From contig JAWKNL010000006.1 of the NCBI GenBank assembly GCA_041391725.1, forward strand, positions 145,178-209,177: a DNA stretch of 64,000 nt. The letters run 5' to 3'. Source of the DNA: JAGQVA01 sp041391725. Lineage in GTDB: Bacteria; Bacteroidota; Bacteroidia; J057. The notes beneath the pieces were generated by a model that saw nothing but the letters and a program-made list of their open reading frames with translations, did no database searches and was not told where the DNA came from. Positions 63,870 through 64,000 of this stretch are shown one piece after another. Both the position numbers and the translations under genes were made by a program. The stretch's first letter is position 1. Each line of letters opens with the position of its first letter.

Positions 63870-64000
63870 ATGGCAGTTATCTATGAAATAAAAGAGCGAA
63901 GGGTCATACCTAATTGGAGAGATTTTAAGAGAACTCTTCAACTTGGTGAATTAGGCCAATCTAATAAGTCAGTGAATCCGATTGTGACGGATATACAACG
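63870..64000 (+). CDS. Unknown protein, 5' part only (window ends)
   Basis: Begins two bases after the kinase stop: MAVIYEIKERRVIPNWRDFK, then KRTLQLGELGQSNKS-type sequence to the last base. No family is recognised in the 43 residues available. Tight spacing makes it the co-expressed partner of the kinase. Confidence 0.6.
   Translation, partial: MAVIYEIKERRVIPNWRDFKRTLQLGELGQSNKSVNPIVTDIQ

Overview
The window is chromosomal DNA of a member of the phylum Bacteroidota. Supporting signs are promoters of the TAnnTTTG / TTTG type, a PorV/PorQ-family outer-membrane protein, secreted proteins with type IX secretion C-terminal domains, an exosortase N (XrtN) with its VIT-domain partner, and a second EF-G-like GTPase. 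Family content would fit Saprospiria or Cytophagia, but I cannot place it lower than phylum. There are no tRNA or rRNA genes, no CRISPR array, no insertion sequence and no recognisable integrase.

Layout. 0-16 kb: the start of a respiratory complex I operon (nuoA, nuoB), then metabolic and envelope genes (EI24 protein, S8 peptidase, DsbA-like protein, shikimate dehydrogenase, TetR regulator). Next come a three-gene secreted operon (beta-helix protein, diheme cytochrome, DUF3089 hydrolase), a PorV/PorQ-like porin with a beta-propeller lipoprotein, LysE, YhhN and the EF-G-like GTPase. 16-22.5 kb: amino-acid catabolism on the minus strand (arginine deiminase family, CtlX, 4-hydroxyphenylpyruvate dioxygenase, L-2-hydroxyglutarate oxidase) with a prohibitin-like protein. 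22.5-23.7 kb: the rpsF-rpsR-rplI ribosomal operon with promoter and terminator. 23.9-29.3 kb: OmpA protein and partner, M61 peptidase, rsgA and a YefM-YoeB module. 29.4-35.6 kb: the XrtN exosortase locus. 35.6-54 kb: ordinary housekeeping and envelope genes (aroK, PhoD, LytTR, CocE, MFS, SMP-30, MutS-like, ECF sigma, DUF445, glycosyltransferase, purF, hpt, nagB, symporter). 54-64 kb: an accessory zone of small toxin-antitoxin modules, an AAA-DUF4143 ATPase, direct repeats, a lectin-like exported protein, a sugar-acid-type gene pair, and finally an AT-rich segment with an orphan membrane protein and a protein kinase followed by a gene cut by the window edge.

Sequence quality. Many reading frames carry single-base insertions or deletions, mostly in homopolymers, concentrated at 2.2-2.4, 20-23.2 and 54.3-61 kb. 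Even the normally essential ribosomal genes rpsF and rpsR are affected, so I read most of these as sequence errors rather than true gene decay. They are marked pseudogene only in the sense that the frame is broken as given.

Most interesting points. (1) Three copies of the 3' tail of a GNAT acetyltransferase gene, each separated by a toxin-antitoxin or ATPase module. (2) A ~118-bp direct repeat that brackets an orphan membrane-protein gene. Together these suggest repeated cargo insertion with duplication of the target and no visible recombinase. (3) A stand-alone protein kinase with an unknown co-directional partner at the right edge, in AT-rich, probably acquired DNA. (4) A near-textbook YefM-type operator (GTAC cores at exact 12-bp spacing) in front of a YefM-YoeB pair whose toxin has lost part of its fold.
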